Virus record (IMG/VR): IMGVR_UViG_3300042544_002123 | Location: 1 to 25,883 of that record | Origin: a virus | Length of the DNA: 25,883 bases | Direction: 5' to 3' (one strand) | In this document: positions 1 through 6,486 of the stretch, piece after piece | How the letters are laid out: every line of letters starts with the position of its first letter | How positions within the stretch are numbered: position 1 is the stretch's first letter | Position numbers and translations under genes: made by a program | The notes under the pieces: generated by a model | The model's database searches: none | What the model was told of the DNA's origin: nothing | What the model saw: the letters and a program-made list of their open reading frames with translations, nothing else

Positions 1-42
1 CAAGAACTTGACTATATAATAGAAAAACACCAAACAAAGTAG
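1..42 (+). CDS. C-terminal tail of an upstream gene (partial)
   Basis: Frame 1 is open from the window edge and reads QELDYIIEKHQTK before a TAG stop; the other two forward frames stop at once. With only 13 residues visible no function can be given. It is followed by a small inverted repeat (GGTA/TACC around 43-61) without a clear T-tract, so its transcript may run on into the structured RNA downstream. Confidence 0.5.
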   Translation, partial: QELDYIIEKHQTK

Positions 43-73
43 GTAGTAAATTTTATTACCTATAACGGTTGAA

Positions 74-182
74 GATATATGAAGTGGGAGCATCAAGGAG
101 GTTCGATTCCTCAGGAGAACTATGGTATAAGTGTGAGTAGTGGAGATAGTGGGTTCGACTCCCACCTCCCATTTCATATATC
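74..182 (+). ncRNA. tRNA-like structured RNA with two T-loop hairpins
   Basis: Bases 74-90 pair with 166-182 over 17 positions with one G-U pair. Inside, 149-165 is a textbook T-arm (GTGGG, loop TTCGACT, CCCAC) abutting the 3' strand CTCCCAT, exactly as a T-arm abuts an acceptor stem. A second T-loop hairpin (GAGG, TTCGATT, CCTC at 98-112) sits where the D-arm would be. The 89-nt inner unit (84-172) is tRNA-sized, but the central part (113-148) gives no convincing anticodon arm. It may be a degenerate tRNA, a tRNA mimic, or a precursor whose leader and trailer pair. No promoter lies directly upstream, so it may be cut from the preceding transcript. Structure is directly visible; function is unknown. 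Confidence 0.55.
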
Positions 183-305
183 TTTTGTTATAAAATCGTT
201 TTAATGTTTTATAACTATTATATATACGCAAGTTTTTATAAAATATTGATTATCTATTTTATATAAGATAAAAATCAATTATTTTCTTAAAATTGTGAAA
301 ATAAT

Positions 306-336
306 TTTGTGGTTTCATTTATTTTACTTATCTTTG
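306..336 (+). promoter_or_regulatory. Bacteroidota-type promoter
   Basis: TTTG 306-309, 19-nt spacer, TATCTTTG 329-336; drives the gene at 360. Confidence 0.85.
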
Positions 337-359
337 TATTCTAATCAAAACCCAGTATC

Positions 360-875
360 ATGCAAATAGAACTAAAGAACATCAAGTTTAGTGAAGCACT
401 ATCGGAAGAAACCAATGCGTTTGTTGCTGATGTGTATGTAAACAAAGTAAAGGTAGCCTATGCCAAAAATGATGGTCATGGTGGTTGTACCTTTTATCAT
501 GCCTACTTGGGCAAAGGTGAAGTTGTCAAACAAGCTGAAGATTTTTGTAAAGCGTTGCCACCTTTGAAGTATGGTGGTATGGAATTGCCAATGAGTTTGG
601 AAATGAAAATTGACAATTTATTGAGTGATTGGTTAAAAGCCAAAGACCAAGCCAAGTTTGACAAAAAGCTACAAAAGGATATGCTCACAAGTTTGTGTAT
701 AAAAACACCTAATGGTTACACACAACTTACATGGAAAAGTGGCAGTCGTAATATTACCATAGCTGAATTGGTTAGTGTGCCGAATGGTCGTGAGGTATTA
801 AAGAAGACCATAGCCCAAGCCAAAGCAGAGGGCAAAGAGGTATTAAACACAAACATACCACAACATTTATTTTAA
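360..875 (+). CDS. hypothetical phage protein, 171 aa
   Basis: The ATG lies 23 nt after the -7 box in an A-rich leader. The N-terminal half (residues 1-65) looks like a beta-rich domain with a glycine patch (NDGHGGC at about 37-43) followed by FYHAYLGKGE. The middle (about 85-110) is lysine-rich and helical (SDWLKAKDQAKFDKKLQKD), and the C-terminus is predicted helical. I recall similar 'MxIELKNIKFSE...' proteins in phages of Bacteroidota, but no function is known to me. It is transcribed alone, with the next promoter starting 8 nt after its stop. Confidence 0.88.
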   Translation: MQIELKNIKFSEALSEETNAFVADVYVNKVKVAYAKNDGHGGCTFYHAYLGKGEVVKQAEDFCKALPPLKYGGMELPMSLEMKIDNLLSDWLKAKDQAKFDKKLQKDMLTSLCIKTPNGYTQLTWKSGSRNITIAELVSVPNGREVLKKTIAQAKAEGKEVLNTNIPQHLF

Positions 876-882
876 AAATAAA

Positions 883-914
883 TTTGGAAGTATCATTTAT
901 TTTTCTTATCTTTG
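883..914 (+). promoter_or_regulatory. Bacteroidota-type promoter
   Basis: TTTG 883-886, N20, TATCTTTG 907-914; drives the gene at 942. No clear hairpin in the spacer. Confidence 0.85.
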
Positions 915-941
915 TATTCTAATCAAAACAAATAAATAATC

Positions 942-1412
942 ATGGGAACAAGAAGTTTAACACACGTTATCGAAACTTACAAGGATAACGGTAAAAAGAA
1001 AAAGCAAACTCTATTAACTATGTATCGTCAGTATGACGGTTATCCAAGCGGACATGGTGCTGACCTTGTTGAGTTTTTGGAAGGTAGTAGAGTAGTTAAT
1101 GGTTACTCAACATCTGATACAGAAAGTGAAAAACGAGTATTCAATGGCACAGGTTGTCTTGCGGCTCAATTGGTTGCTCACTTCAAAAAAGGTATTGGTG
1201 GGTTCTACTTACACAGACCTAACGCCAAAGATTGTGGCGAGAACTACACTTATGACATCGAGGTTGATTCCGACACCAACCAAGTAACCTTGCGTTGCTA
1301 TGAAATCGGCTACATGAATAAGAAAAACGAATACGTAAATAAAAAGTGTATTTTGTTTGAGGGCAAAGCGGAGGCGTTTTTGGAAGCTGTAAAAGAAAAA
1401 CAGGAAGCCTAA
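942..1412 (+). CDS. conserved phage protein starting MGTRSLTHVIE, 156 aa
   Basis: The first 11 residues match a start I associate with phage hypothetical proteins of several hosts. The protein contains MYRQYDGYPSGHG at about residues 27-39, which looks like a conserved loop, and a later beta-rich stretch (TYDIEVDSDTNQVTLRCYEIGY). It has no signal peptide or membrane segment. Codons here are less AT-biased than in the later small genes. It is a single-gene unit that ends at a terminator carrying the next gene's promoter. The role is unknown. Confidence 0.9.
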   Translation: MGTRSLTHVIETYKDNGKKKKQTLLTMYRQYDGYPSGHGADLVEFLEGSRVVNGYSTSDTESEKRVFNGTGCLAAQLVAHFKKGIGGFYLHRPNAKDCGENYTYDIEVDSDTNQVTLRCYEIGYMNKKNEYVNKKCILFEGKAEAFLEAVKEKQEA

Positions 1413-1417
1413 AAAAA

Positions 1418-1452
1418 AAGTGACACCATTATTTGGTGGTGTCACTTATTTT
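1418..1452 (+). terminator. intrinsic terminator with promoter -33 box in its loop
   Basis: An 11-bp perfect stem (AAGTGACACCA / TGGTGTCACTT, 1418-1428 with 1437-1447) is preceded by A's and followed by a T-rich stretch. The loop 1429-1436 is TTATTTGG, which holds the TTTG of the next promoter. Confidence 0.85.
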
Positions 1453-1463
1453 CTTTATCTTTG
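1432..1463 (+). promoter_or_regulatory. promoter embedded in terminator
   Basis: TTTG 1432-1435 lies in the terminator loop; N20; TATCTTTG 1456-1463. Drives the genes at 1482 and 1759. Confidence 0.85.
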
Positions 1464-1481
1464 TATTCTAAATAAAACAAT

Positions 1482-1739
1482 ATGGCAAAGTTACCAAAAC
1501 CAAGATTCTATCAAGCAGTCCTAAAACCAATCAAAGGGAATGTCCTTGACCACGTATACCCACACTTCAAAGGCAAGAACCAACTAACCATGACCGAACG
1601 TATGGGTAGTGAGGAGGCTAAGTGTCCCGACTGTAGCAACAATGAATGGTTCCTTTTGCCCGATGACAGTGTAGCTGTTAGGGAGGGTGGCAAACCTTAT
1701 ATCGAATGTATCAACTGTGGATACCACACACATCTTTAA
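1482..1739 (+). CDS. zinc-ribbon protein, 85 aa
   Basis: Two CxxC knuckles (C48-PD-C51 and C76-IN-C79) about 25 residues apart predict a zinc ribbon in the C-terminal half; CINCGYHTH gives additional histidines. The N-terminal 40 residues are basic (KLPKPRFYQAVLKPIKG) and could contact nucleic acid. It is the first gene of a two-gene unit; the next ATG is 19 nt after its stop, with no promoter between. The partner also has a Cys-rich motif. The specific role is unknown. Confidence 0.88.
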   Translation: MAKLPKPRFYQAVLKPIKGNVLDHVYPHFKGKNQLTMTERMGSEEAKCPDCSNNEWFLLPDDSVAVREGGKPYIECINCGYHTHL

Positions 1740-1758
1740 TCAATTAAATCTAGATACT

Positions 1759-2049
1759 ATGGCTCAATCAAATCTTACGAAAGCGTTCAAAGCCCTACGC
1801 AAAAAGGGTTACTTTGCAAGACAAAACTTTTGGTGTTGTCAATCATGTGCGTGGTCAGCGATGACCGATGAGCAAGCCAAGAAGACTGTGTTCTATCACC
1901 AACAGGATGCGGATGACCTCCGTGACAGCGGAACGTGTCACCTAGCGTGGAGTGGAAATGGACAGGAAATCGTGGATGTCCTAAAAGAGAACGGCATTGA
2001 AGTGGATTGGAATGGCAGTGACGGAACAAGGATTAATATCACTGTATAA
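1759..2049 (+). CDS. Cys-rich protein resembling DUF6891, 96 aa
   Basis: I chose ATG 1759 because the in-frame upstream extension overlaps the preceding gene. The hallmark is FWCCQSCAWSAM at residues 24-35, followed by a VFYHQQDADDL segment and a CHLAWSGNG segment. That order (WCCQxC, then a YHQQD-like motif, then HLAW) reminds me of DUF6891 proteins, a family without assigned function. Three cysteines in WCCQSC suggest metal binding or redox chemistry. It is co-transcribed with the zinc-ribbon gene. Confidence 0.85.
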   Translation: MAQSNLTKAFKALRKKGYFARQNFWCCQSCAWSAMTDEQAKKTVFYHQQDADDLRDSGTCHLAWSGNGQEIVDVLKENGIEVDWNGSDGTRINITV

Positions 2050-2067
2050 ATAAAAGGTACCAATTGA

Positions 2068-2099
2068 TTTGGTACTTTCGAATAATTTAAATACCTTTA
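2068..2099 (+). promoter_or_regulatory. promoter overlapping a hairpin
   Basis: TTTG 2068-2071, N20, TACCTTTA 2092-2099 (last base departs from consensus). An inverted repeat GTACCAA/TTGGTAC (about 10 bp with flanking pairs) overlaps the -33 box. The start codon 2104 follows within 5 nt, so the mRNA is probably leaderless. Confidence 0.7.
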
Positions 2100-2103
2100 C
2101 AAA

Positions 2104-2316
2104 ATGGGTGCAGAAGAAACATATATAAAAAATATCATAAATGGAATTCGAGGGTTACGGTTACGTAGTAAAACACCATCTGAGGTTAACGTTGGTTCGA
2201 ACCTGAATCGTCTTAAGATACTAAATGAAGGGTTATATGATGAGTACTTAACCAAATATACAAAAGCTTTAAAAGAATATAATAAACACAATGCGACAAA
2301 GAACCATATTAGTTAA
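2104..2316 (+). CDS. hypothetical protein, 70 aa
   Basis: A small basic protein, predicted helical, with a KYTKALKEYNKHN tail. The start is only 4 nt past the -7 box, implying a leaderless mRNA. Its 3' end overlaps the next gene by 26 nt in another frame, suggesting translational coupling. I do not recognise a family. Confidence 0.75.
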   Translation: MGAEETYIKNIINGIRGLRLRSKTPSEVNVGSNLNRLKILNEGLYDEYLTKYTKALKEYNKHNATKNHIS

Positions 2317-2551
2317 CAGCAAGGTAATCAAAACGGTACTGGGTGATTATCACCGTGCCATGGAAACACCTAACCACATTTATTTTGTGCTTTTTGAAGA
2401 ATGTGATGAGAACAACAGCGTCAAGATGTTCAATCGTAACAGGGAGATTGTGAGTGACAATTACTTTGCATATCAAGCTTTTATGGAAGACATTGAGACC
2501 AAGCAGTATACGTGGGTATCAGAAAAATTGAAAGAAAATTTGGATAAGTAA
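2291..2551 (+). CDS. hypothetical protein, 86 aa
   Basis: It starts inside the preceding gene and has no promoter of its own, so the two form an operon. It is a mixed alpha/beta protein, with IYFVLFEECDENN in the middle and an aromatic, acidic C-terminal half. The last codons contain the -33 box of the lysozyme promoter (TTTG 2539-2542), so coding sequence and promoter overlap. No family recognised. Confidence 0.82.
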   Translation: MRQRTILVNSKVIKTVLGDYHRAMETPNHIYFVLFEECDENNSVKMFNRNREIVSDNYFAYQAFMEDIETKQYTWVSEKLKENLDK

Positions 2552-2570
2552 AATTAATTTTGTATCTTTG
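2539..2570 (+). promoter_or_regulatory. Bacteroidota-type promoter
   Basis: TTTG 2539-2542 (inside the previous CDS), N20, TATCTTTG 2563-2570; drives the lysozyme gene at 2591. Confidence 0.85.
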
Positions 2571-2590
2571 TATCAACCAAAACATATATT

Positions 2591-3169
2591 ATGATTTACA
2601 AATATGATTATAAGAATCTTACTTATAAGAACGTAACCAAAAACCTAGCATTTATTTTGATTGGGATTATCGTGTTATTCACAGGAATAACATCAATCCT
2701 TATGCTAACCAGAATCAATGATATACGGTATATTTCGTCTGAAACGAAATCTATCATTATCAAAGAATCAGCCAAAGAGAATGAGTTTAGTCCAGAAAAG
2801 TTAAGGTCATATATTCTGGAATTGAACATCAAATTTCCACATATTGTATATGCACAGGCTCGTTTGGAAACTGGAAACTTCAAAAGCCAGATATTCAAAA
2901 CCAACCACAATCTATTTGGAATGAAGGTTGCCACATTGCGACCAACTACCAACAAGGGTGAAGAAAACGGTCATGCTTATTATGAGGGGTGGAGAGAATC
3001 GGTTGTTGATTATGCTTTTTACCAAGCACAGTATTTATCTGATATAAAAACAGAAGCAGAGTATTTGCAGTATCTAAAAGCCAATTATGCCGAAGACCCT
3101 AACTACATGGCACAGTTACAGGTTATCATTGATAAACAAAAGGGTAATAAAAATTTATTTAAAAAATAA
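2591..3169 (+). CDS. membrane-anchored GH73-type glucosaminidase (endolysin candidate), 192 aa
   Basis: Residues 19-41 form one hydrophobic segment (FILIGIIVLFTGITSILML) after a basic N-terminus, so the enzyme is predicted to be anchored in the inner membrane with its catalytic domain in the periplasm. Residues about 68-185 match the glucosaminidase fold of glycoside hydrolase family 73. Seen are QARLETGNF with the likely catalytic Glu93, NHNLFGMK (105-112), YEGWRESVVDYAFY (131-144) and YAEDPNYMAQLQVII near the end. Enzymes of this family cut the glycan strand of peptidoglycan. A phage lysozyme with an N-terminal anchor could act as a signal-anchor-release endolysin; an entry or piggy-backed cell-wall function is an alternative. 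Confidence in the enzyme family is high, in the lysis role moderate. Confidence 0.92.
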   Translation: MIYKYDYKNLTYKNVTKNLAFILIGIIVLFTGITSILMLTRINDIRYISSETKSIIIKESAKENEFSPEKLRSYILELNIKFPHIVYAQARLETGNFKSQIFKTNHNLFGMKVATLRPTTNKGEENGHAYYEGWRESVVDYAFYQAQYLSDIKTEAEYLQYLKANYAEDPNYMAQLQVIIDKQKGNKNLFKK

Positions 3170-3174
3170 TCACG

Positions 3175-3204
3175 AAAAAGTTTGGAATATCCAAACTTTT
3201 TTTT
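3175..3204 (+). terminator. strong intrinsic terminator with promoter -33 box in the stem
   Basis: A 12-bp perfect stem AAAAAGTTTGGA / TCCAAACTTTTT (3175-3186 with 3190-3201), loop ATA, and a T-tract to 3204. The left arm contains TTTGG. Confidence 0.9.
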
Positions 3205-3211
3205 ATCTTTG
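3181..3211 (+). promoter_or_regulatory. promoter embedded in terminator
   Basis: TTTG 3181-3184, N19, TATCTTTG 3204-3211; drives the gene at 3248. Confidence 0.85.
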
Positions 3212-3247
3212 TATCATAACAAATTATTAATAAAACTCAAATTAAAA

Positions 3248-3622
3248 ATGGATTATCCAAAATTTATAATAGAAACACTAGACCAAGAAGGTGATTGTTT
3301 AATAGTGGGTGAATGTACTTATCATAAAGAACTTGCTACCGATATTAAAAAGGTAAAAGGTGGTGGTGTTGAAAATAACTTAGTAGATTGGTTTGATAAT
3401 ACTTATGGCAAAATGACTAAAAAAGAAATAGAAACAGCTATAGTAAAAGAAAACGAAAAGTTTAATAAACTAAAAAAAGAAAATTCACAATTGCCATATC
3501 ATTACGAATCTGCTCATATTCAAAATATACAGTTTTTAAATAGAAGATTGACTGCAATTGAAAATAAAAAAGAAAATGGTGGTGGAATTTTAGATTTGGA
3601 AACGTATGGTAGCAATGACTAA
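3248..3622 (+). CDS. hypothetical protein, 124 aa
   Basis: I chose ATG 3248 because the longer open frame runs back through the promoter. The protein is Lys/Glu-rich, with a short beta-like N-terminus (FIIETLDQEGDCLIVGE) and a helical middle (about residues 55-110: KKEIETAIVKENEKFNKLKKE). Two Gly triplets (GGG, at about 38 and 113) flank the helical part. No membrane segment, and no family recognised. Monocistronic. Confidence 0.85.
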   Translation: MDYPKFIIETLDQEGDCLIVGECTYHKELATDIKKVKGGGVENNLVDWFDNTYGKMTKKEIETAIVKENEKFNKLKKENSQLPYHYESAHIQNIQFLNRRLTAIENKKENGGGILDLETYGSND

Positions 3623-3639
3623 AAATACTTAAAAATAAA

Positions 3640-3671
3640 TTTGGTAGTGTCATTTCTTTTACTTATCTTTG
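3640..3671 (+). promoter_or_regulatory. Bacteroidota-type promoter
   Basis: TTTG 3640-3643, N20, TATCTTTG 3664-3671; drives the gene at 3702. Confidence 0.85.
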
Positions 3672-3701
3672 TATCATTAATTAATCAAAAACATATATAT
3701 C

Positions 3702-3968
3702 ATGGCAACTTATTTAGACGGAATGGAAGGTGGTAAACACAACAGCGATAACACAGAAACAAGCATTAGCCCAAAGACATTCAAGGTATCATTGACCTTT
3801 GATGGTATCACAGGCAAAAATCCATTGGAAGTGGCAAAGACCATAGCCAAATGGTGTAAAGATGCCGACACATTTACTTACGATGTAGTGAATGAAGAAA
3901 CCAACGAGGCGTTTACCGTAGATTTGTCAGAAGATGATGAAGATGCTGTACTACCAAATAAAGATTAA
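3702..3968 (+). CDS. hypothetical acidic protein, 88 aa
   Basis: The N-terminus is polar and probably disordered (GGKHNSDNTETS), followed by a beta/alpha segment (FKVSLTFDGITGKNPLEVAKTIAKWCK) and an acidic C-terminal tail (DLSEDDEDAV). No recognised domain. Single-gene unit. Confidence 0.83.
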   Translation: MATYLDGMEGGKHNSDNTETSISPKTFKVSLTFDGITGKNPLEVAKTIAKWCKDADTFTYDVVNEETNEAFTVDLSEDDEDAVLPNKD

Positions 3969-3974
3969 AATAAA

Positions 3975-4006
3975 TTTGGATTATTCAAAAATAAAAACTA
4001 TCTTTG
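3975..4006 (+). promoter_or_regulatory. promoter giving a leaderless mRNA
   Basis: TTTG 3975-3978, N20, TATCTTTG 3999-4006; the start codon at 4011 is 5 nt later, leaving essentially no leader. Confidence 0.82.
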
Positions 4007-4010
4007 TATC

Positions 4011-4277
4011 ATGAGCAAATTCAAACCACAGGTAACAGTGATTACCACAGAAACAAGAAGGGATTATAGCAACAGTTATCAAAAAGGAAATCCTTATAAA
4101 ACACTGGTGTATCCTACATACAGGGAATTGTGTAAGAACGTGAAAAGACATCTGGATGAAAATCTGGAGGCTAACATATCTGTATCAAGAAGTCGTAGAG
4201 GCGAGTGGGGTGAATGGTACGAGATATGGACATTGGTTGACGGGAAAGCTAAAATTATAAAAGAAGGTTGGCAATAA
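4011..4277 (+). CDS. hypothetical basic protein, 88 aa
   Basis: An Arg/Lys-rich small protein. The C-terminal part alternates basic and aromatic residues (SRSRRGEWGEWYEIWTLVDGK), typical of a beta-hairpin. The start lies 5 nt after the -7 box, so translation is probably leaderless. No family recognised; nucleic-acid binding would fit the charge but is only inferred. Confidence 0.83.
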   Translation: MSKFKPQVTVITTETRRDYSNSYQKGNPYKTLVYPTYRELCKNVKRHLDENLEANISVSRSRRGEWGEWYEIWTLVDGKAKIIKEGWQ

Positions 4278-4278
4278 A

Positions 4279-4309
4279 TTTGGATATTAAAAAATAAATA
4301 CTATCTTTG
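4279..4309 (+). promoter_or_regulatory. Bacteroidota-type promoter
   Basis: TTTG 4279-4282, N19, TATCTTTG 4302-4309; drives the gene at 4334. Confidence 0.83.
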
Positions 4310-4333
4310 CATAACAATTAAAAAATAAAGAAT

Positions 4334-4600
4334 ATGAGAAACAAGGTAATCGTTTACGGACTAGTAAAGAATAATACAAATAAAAAAGTTTTGGTAGGTA
4401 CGATAGAAGATATCCGTACCTTCATCAAGAATCGTTGGAAAGATGTTGATACCTATATAACTCGAATTACGGGTATCAAGGTTGAAGAAGACTTCTACGC
4501 TTACGTGGATGACACAAAGAACCTATTCACAACAATGGATAAAATGGGTTATGAGGCAACTAACCTTTGCGAAGTACCCATAGAAGACTTCATGAATTAA
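4334..4600 (+). CDS. hypothetical protein, 88 aa
   Basis: A small alpha/beta protein: strand (KVIVYGLVKN), helix (IEDIRTFIKNRWKDV), strand (ITRITGIKV), then an acidic C-terminus. No membrane segment, no known motif. It is followed directly by a strong terminator that also carries the next promoter. Confidence 0.83.
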   Translation: MRNKVIVYGLVKNNTNKKVLVGTIEDIRTFIKNRWKDVDTYITRITGIKVEEDFYAYVDDTKNLFTTMDKMGYEATNLCEVPIEDFMN

Positions 4601-4638
4601 AAAAAAGTGACAATACTATTTGGTATTGTCACTTTTTT
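4601..4638 (+). terminator. strong intrinsic terminator with promoter -33 box in its loop
   Basis: A 16-bp perfect stem (4601-4616 with 4623-4638; core GTGACAATAC/GTATTGTCAC), loop TATTTG, ending in a run of T's. The loop plus first stem base give TTTGG. Confidence 0.92.
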
Positions 4639-4650
4639 TTCTTATCTTTG
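4619..4650 (+). promoter_or_regulatory. promoter embedded in terminator
   Basis: TTTG 4619-4622 in the terminator loop, N20, TATCTTTG 4643-4650; drives the gene at 4676. Confidence 0.87.
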
Positions 4651-4675
4651 TATTCTAATCAAAAACATATATATC

Positions 4676-5155
4676 ATGCCAAACCATGTAACCAATCGCC
4701 TTACCATTGTAGGCGATGAACAAGAAGTAGCGAAGTGCCTCGCTGAAATCAAAGGCACAAAAAAAGACCAATTTATTGACTTCAATACCTTTGCACCAAT
4801 TCCAAAGGAACTGGAAGGTACACAAAGCCCTGTGAAAATCATATCTCAAGAAGATTATGATGACCAAGAAAAACGTATTGCACATAACGAACTAACCGAA
4901 ACTGAAAAACTTCATGGTGTAAGTCGTGGGATTACCAAAGAGATGTCAGAAAAATTCCAAGAAGAATTTGGGTATGACAACTGGTATGACTGGCAAATCG
5001 CCAACTGGGGTACAAAATGGAATGCTTACGACCAATTCTTTAATGGCGATAACATGATTGAATTTAGCACAGCTTGGAGTACGCCTTACCATGCAATTAC
5101 AATCTTGTCTATAAAGTATCCTACACTACAGTTTAAATTGGCTACTAAAAAATAA
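4676..5155 (+). CDS. Api92-like (ferredoxin-fold) protein, 159 aa
   Basis: ATG 4676 is chosen because the open frame upstream passes through the terminator-promoter. The N-terminus MPNHVTNRLTIVGD and the motif FNTFAPIPKEL (residues 36-46), followed by NWYDWQIANWGTKWNAYD (102-119), are the signature I know from the Api92/YubB-type proteins of phages and plasmids, which carry a ferredoxin-like fold without iron-sulfur cysteines. Function is not established. The motif order and length fit the family well. Monocistronic. Confidence 0.9.
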   Translation: MPNHVTNRLTIVGDEQEVAKCLAEIKGTKKDQFIDFNTFAPIPKELEGTQSPVKIISQEDYDDQEKRIAHNELTETEKLHGVSRGITKEMSEKFQEEFGYDNWYDWQIANWGTKWNAYDQFFNGDNMIEFSTAWSTPYHAITILSIKYPTLQFKLATKK

Positions 5156-5158
5156 TTG

Positions 5159-5190
5159 GGAAAAGATTTGGAAAAGTCAAATCTTTTCCT
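5159..5190 (+). terminator. hairpin terminator overlapping promoter spacer
   Basis: A 12-bp perfect stem GGAAAAGATTTG / CAAATCTTTTCC (5159-5170 with 5178-5189), loop GAAAAGT. An alternative pairing GGAAAAG/CTTTTCC lies wholly inside the promoter spacer. Confidence 0.75.
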
Positions 5191-5198
5191 TATCTTTG
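5167..5198 (+). promoter_or_regulatory. promoter overlapping hairpin
   Basis: TTTG 5167-5170, N20, TATCTTTG 5191-5198; drives the gene at 5223. Confidence 0.87.
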
Positions 5199-5222
5199 TA
5201 TTCTAATCAAATAAATAATATC

Positions 5223-5528
5223 ATGGCAAAAGCAACAAAAACATGGAAATTGGGTGAGGTAGCACAAGGTGGCGTTATCACAGCCGAAATAAACGGTAAG
5301 GTTATTACCATTATTGGAAAGGAGTGGGATTTCTCAACTGGTAGTAGAAGGTCGTCTAACCAAAGCAATGCAAAAGAATTTACACGAGGTAGTGTACTTG
5401 CCAATGAGCAAGATGCCGAACGTAAATTATATATGTTCCTTAGCGACTTATCGACTTCATATTGGGCTGACGAGATTATCAAGTGGGTAAAAACAAAGGT
5501 TAAAATAGAAACCGAATTTGGGTATTAA
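5223..5528 (+). CDS. hypothetical protein, 101 aa
   Basis: ATG 5223 is the first start after the promoter; the upstream in-frame extension would begin within the -7 region. The first half is beta-rich (GGVITAEINGKVITIIGKEWDF), then a polar, flexible stretch (STGSRRSSNQSNAKE), then a helical C-terminus (DAERKLYMFLSDLSTSYW). No recognised family. Confidence 0.85.
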   Translation: MAKATKTWKLGEVAQGGVITAEINGKVITIIGKEWDFSTGSRRSSNQSNAKEFTRGSVLANEQDAERKLYMFLSDLSTSYWADEIIKWVKTKVKIETEFGY

Positions 5529-5545
5529 AAATAAATGAAAAAAGA

Positions 5546-5577
5546 TTTGGAAAAGTCAAATCTTTTCCTTATCTTTG
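5546..5577 (+). promoter_or_regulatory. promoter overlapping hairpin
   Basis: TTTG 5546-5549, N20, TATCTTTG 5570-5577; a 10-bp stem AAAAGATTTG/CAAATCTTTT overlaps it. Drives the gene at 5604. Confidence 0.87.
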
Positions 5578-5603
5578 TATTCTAATCAAAACAAAATAAT
5601 ATC

Positions 5604-6176
5604 ATGGGACAGTATTACAACGCAGTCATTTTGGCTGACAACAAGAAAACAGTAAAAGCGTGGGTTTATTCTCACGACATCAAGTACACATTCAAACGTG
5701 CTGACGGTACGGAGGTAGTGCATGGCAATGGGCTTAAACTCATGGAACATTCCTATATTCGTAATGAGTTTGTGAGTGCTTTTGAAAGCCTTATCAAAAA
5801 CAAACCTCAAAGGGTTGTATGGGGTGGTGACTATGCCGACTTGTGCAAAGGGTTAAAAACCAATATCTATGACCGTTGCAAAGACAGTAACAAGGTATTG
5901 CCTACTGACAGACCCAATATACGTGAAACTCGTTATGTGGTTAACCACAGCAAAAAGGAGTTTGTGGATAAGTACAAGGTTGCTGAAATCAAAGATTGGA
6001 AAGGTGCAAAGATACATCCTTTGCCTTTATTGACTTGCGAAGGCAATGGTCGTGGTGGTGGTGACTTTAGGGGTGAGAACAAGTACATTGGAACGTGGGC
6101 TAGGGACATCATAAGTGTTGAAAGCAAAAAGCCACAGGGTTATACAGAGATTGTGCCTAATTTTAACGAAGATTAA
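5604..6176 (+). CDS. conserved phage protein starting MGQYY, 190 aa
   Basis: The N-terminus (MGQYYNAVILADNKKTVKAW) is one I associate with hypothetical proteins of phages and mobile elements, with HSYIRNEFV and VVWGGDYAD blocks in the middle. Near the C-terminus is a Gly-rich loop (GNGRGGGDFRG, about 147-157). No catalytic motif, signal peptide or membrane segment. Function unknown. It ends just before a terminator. Confidence 0.88.
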   Translation: MGQYYNAVILADNKKTVKAWVYSHDIKYTFKRADGTEVVHGNGLKLMEHSYIRNEFVSAFESLIKNKPQRVVWGGDYADLCKGLKTNIYDRCKDSNKVLPTDRPNIRETRYVVNHSKKEFVDKYKVAEIKDWKGAKIHPLPLLTCEGNGRGGGDFRGENKYIGTWARDIISVESKKPQGYTEIVPNFNED

Positions 6177-6189
6177 AAATAAATATAAG

Positions 6190-6219
6190 AAAAGGTTTGG
6201 AATATTCAAACCTTTTTTT
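6190..6219 (+). terminator. intrinsic terminator overlapping promoter
   Basis: A 10-bp perfect stem AAAAGGTTTG / CAAACCTTTT (6190-6199 with 6207-6216), followed by T's. The left arm supplies the TTTG of the next promoter. Confidence 0.88.
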
Positions 6220-6227
6220 TATCTTTG
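6196..6227 (+). promoter_or_regulatory. promoter embedded in terminator
   Basis: TTTG 6196-6199, N20, TATCTTTG 6220-6227; start codon 6232 follows at once (near-leaderless). Confidence 0.85.
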
Positions 6228-6231
6228 CATT

Positions 6232-6453
6232 ATGAAACAAGAATATCTTAATACCATAACACAGACAGCCACAGGATTACCTGTAAAGAACTTGCGTTGG
6301 CTAACCATTGATAATATCATTACAGGGCTAGTAGAGTGTCCTATATTGAACAAAACGATAAGTGGGCAATGGCGTAGGAATGGAACGCCTACCAATAGCA
6401 TAAAAGGTAGGGCTGAATTAAAGTTGGAAATAAATTTGGAAATGTCAATTTAA
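6232..6453 (+). CDS. hypothetical basic protein, 73 aa
   Basis: ATG 6232 is used because the longer open frame overlaps the preceding gene and crosses the terminator. The sequence contains LTIDNIITGLVECPILNKTISGQWRRNGTPT-type alternation of hydrophobic and basic segments, ending in an alternating Lys/Glu/Leu strand. The -33 box of the next promoter lies in its last codons and its TAA lies inside that promoter's spacer. No family recognised. Confidence 0.78.
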   Translation: MKQEYLNTITQTATGLPVKNLRWLTIDNIITGLVECPILNKTISGQWRRNGTPTNSIKGRAELKLEINLEMSI

Positions 6454-6466
6454 TTACTTATTTTTG
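6435..6466 (+). promoter_or_regulatory. Bacteroidota-type promoter
   Basis: TTTG 6435-6438 (inside the previous CDS), N20, TATTTTTG 6459-6466; drives the gene at 6487. Confidence 0.8.
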
Positions 6467-6486
6467 TATTCTAATCAAATAACATT

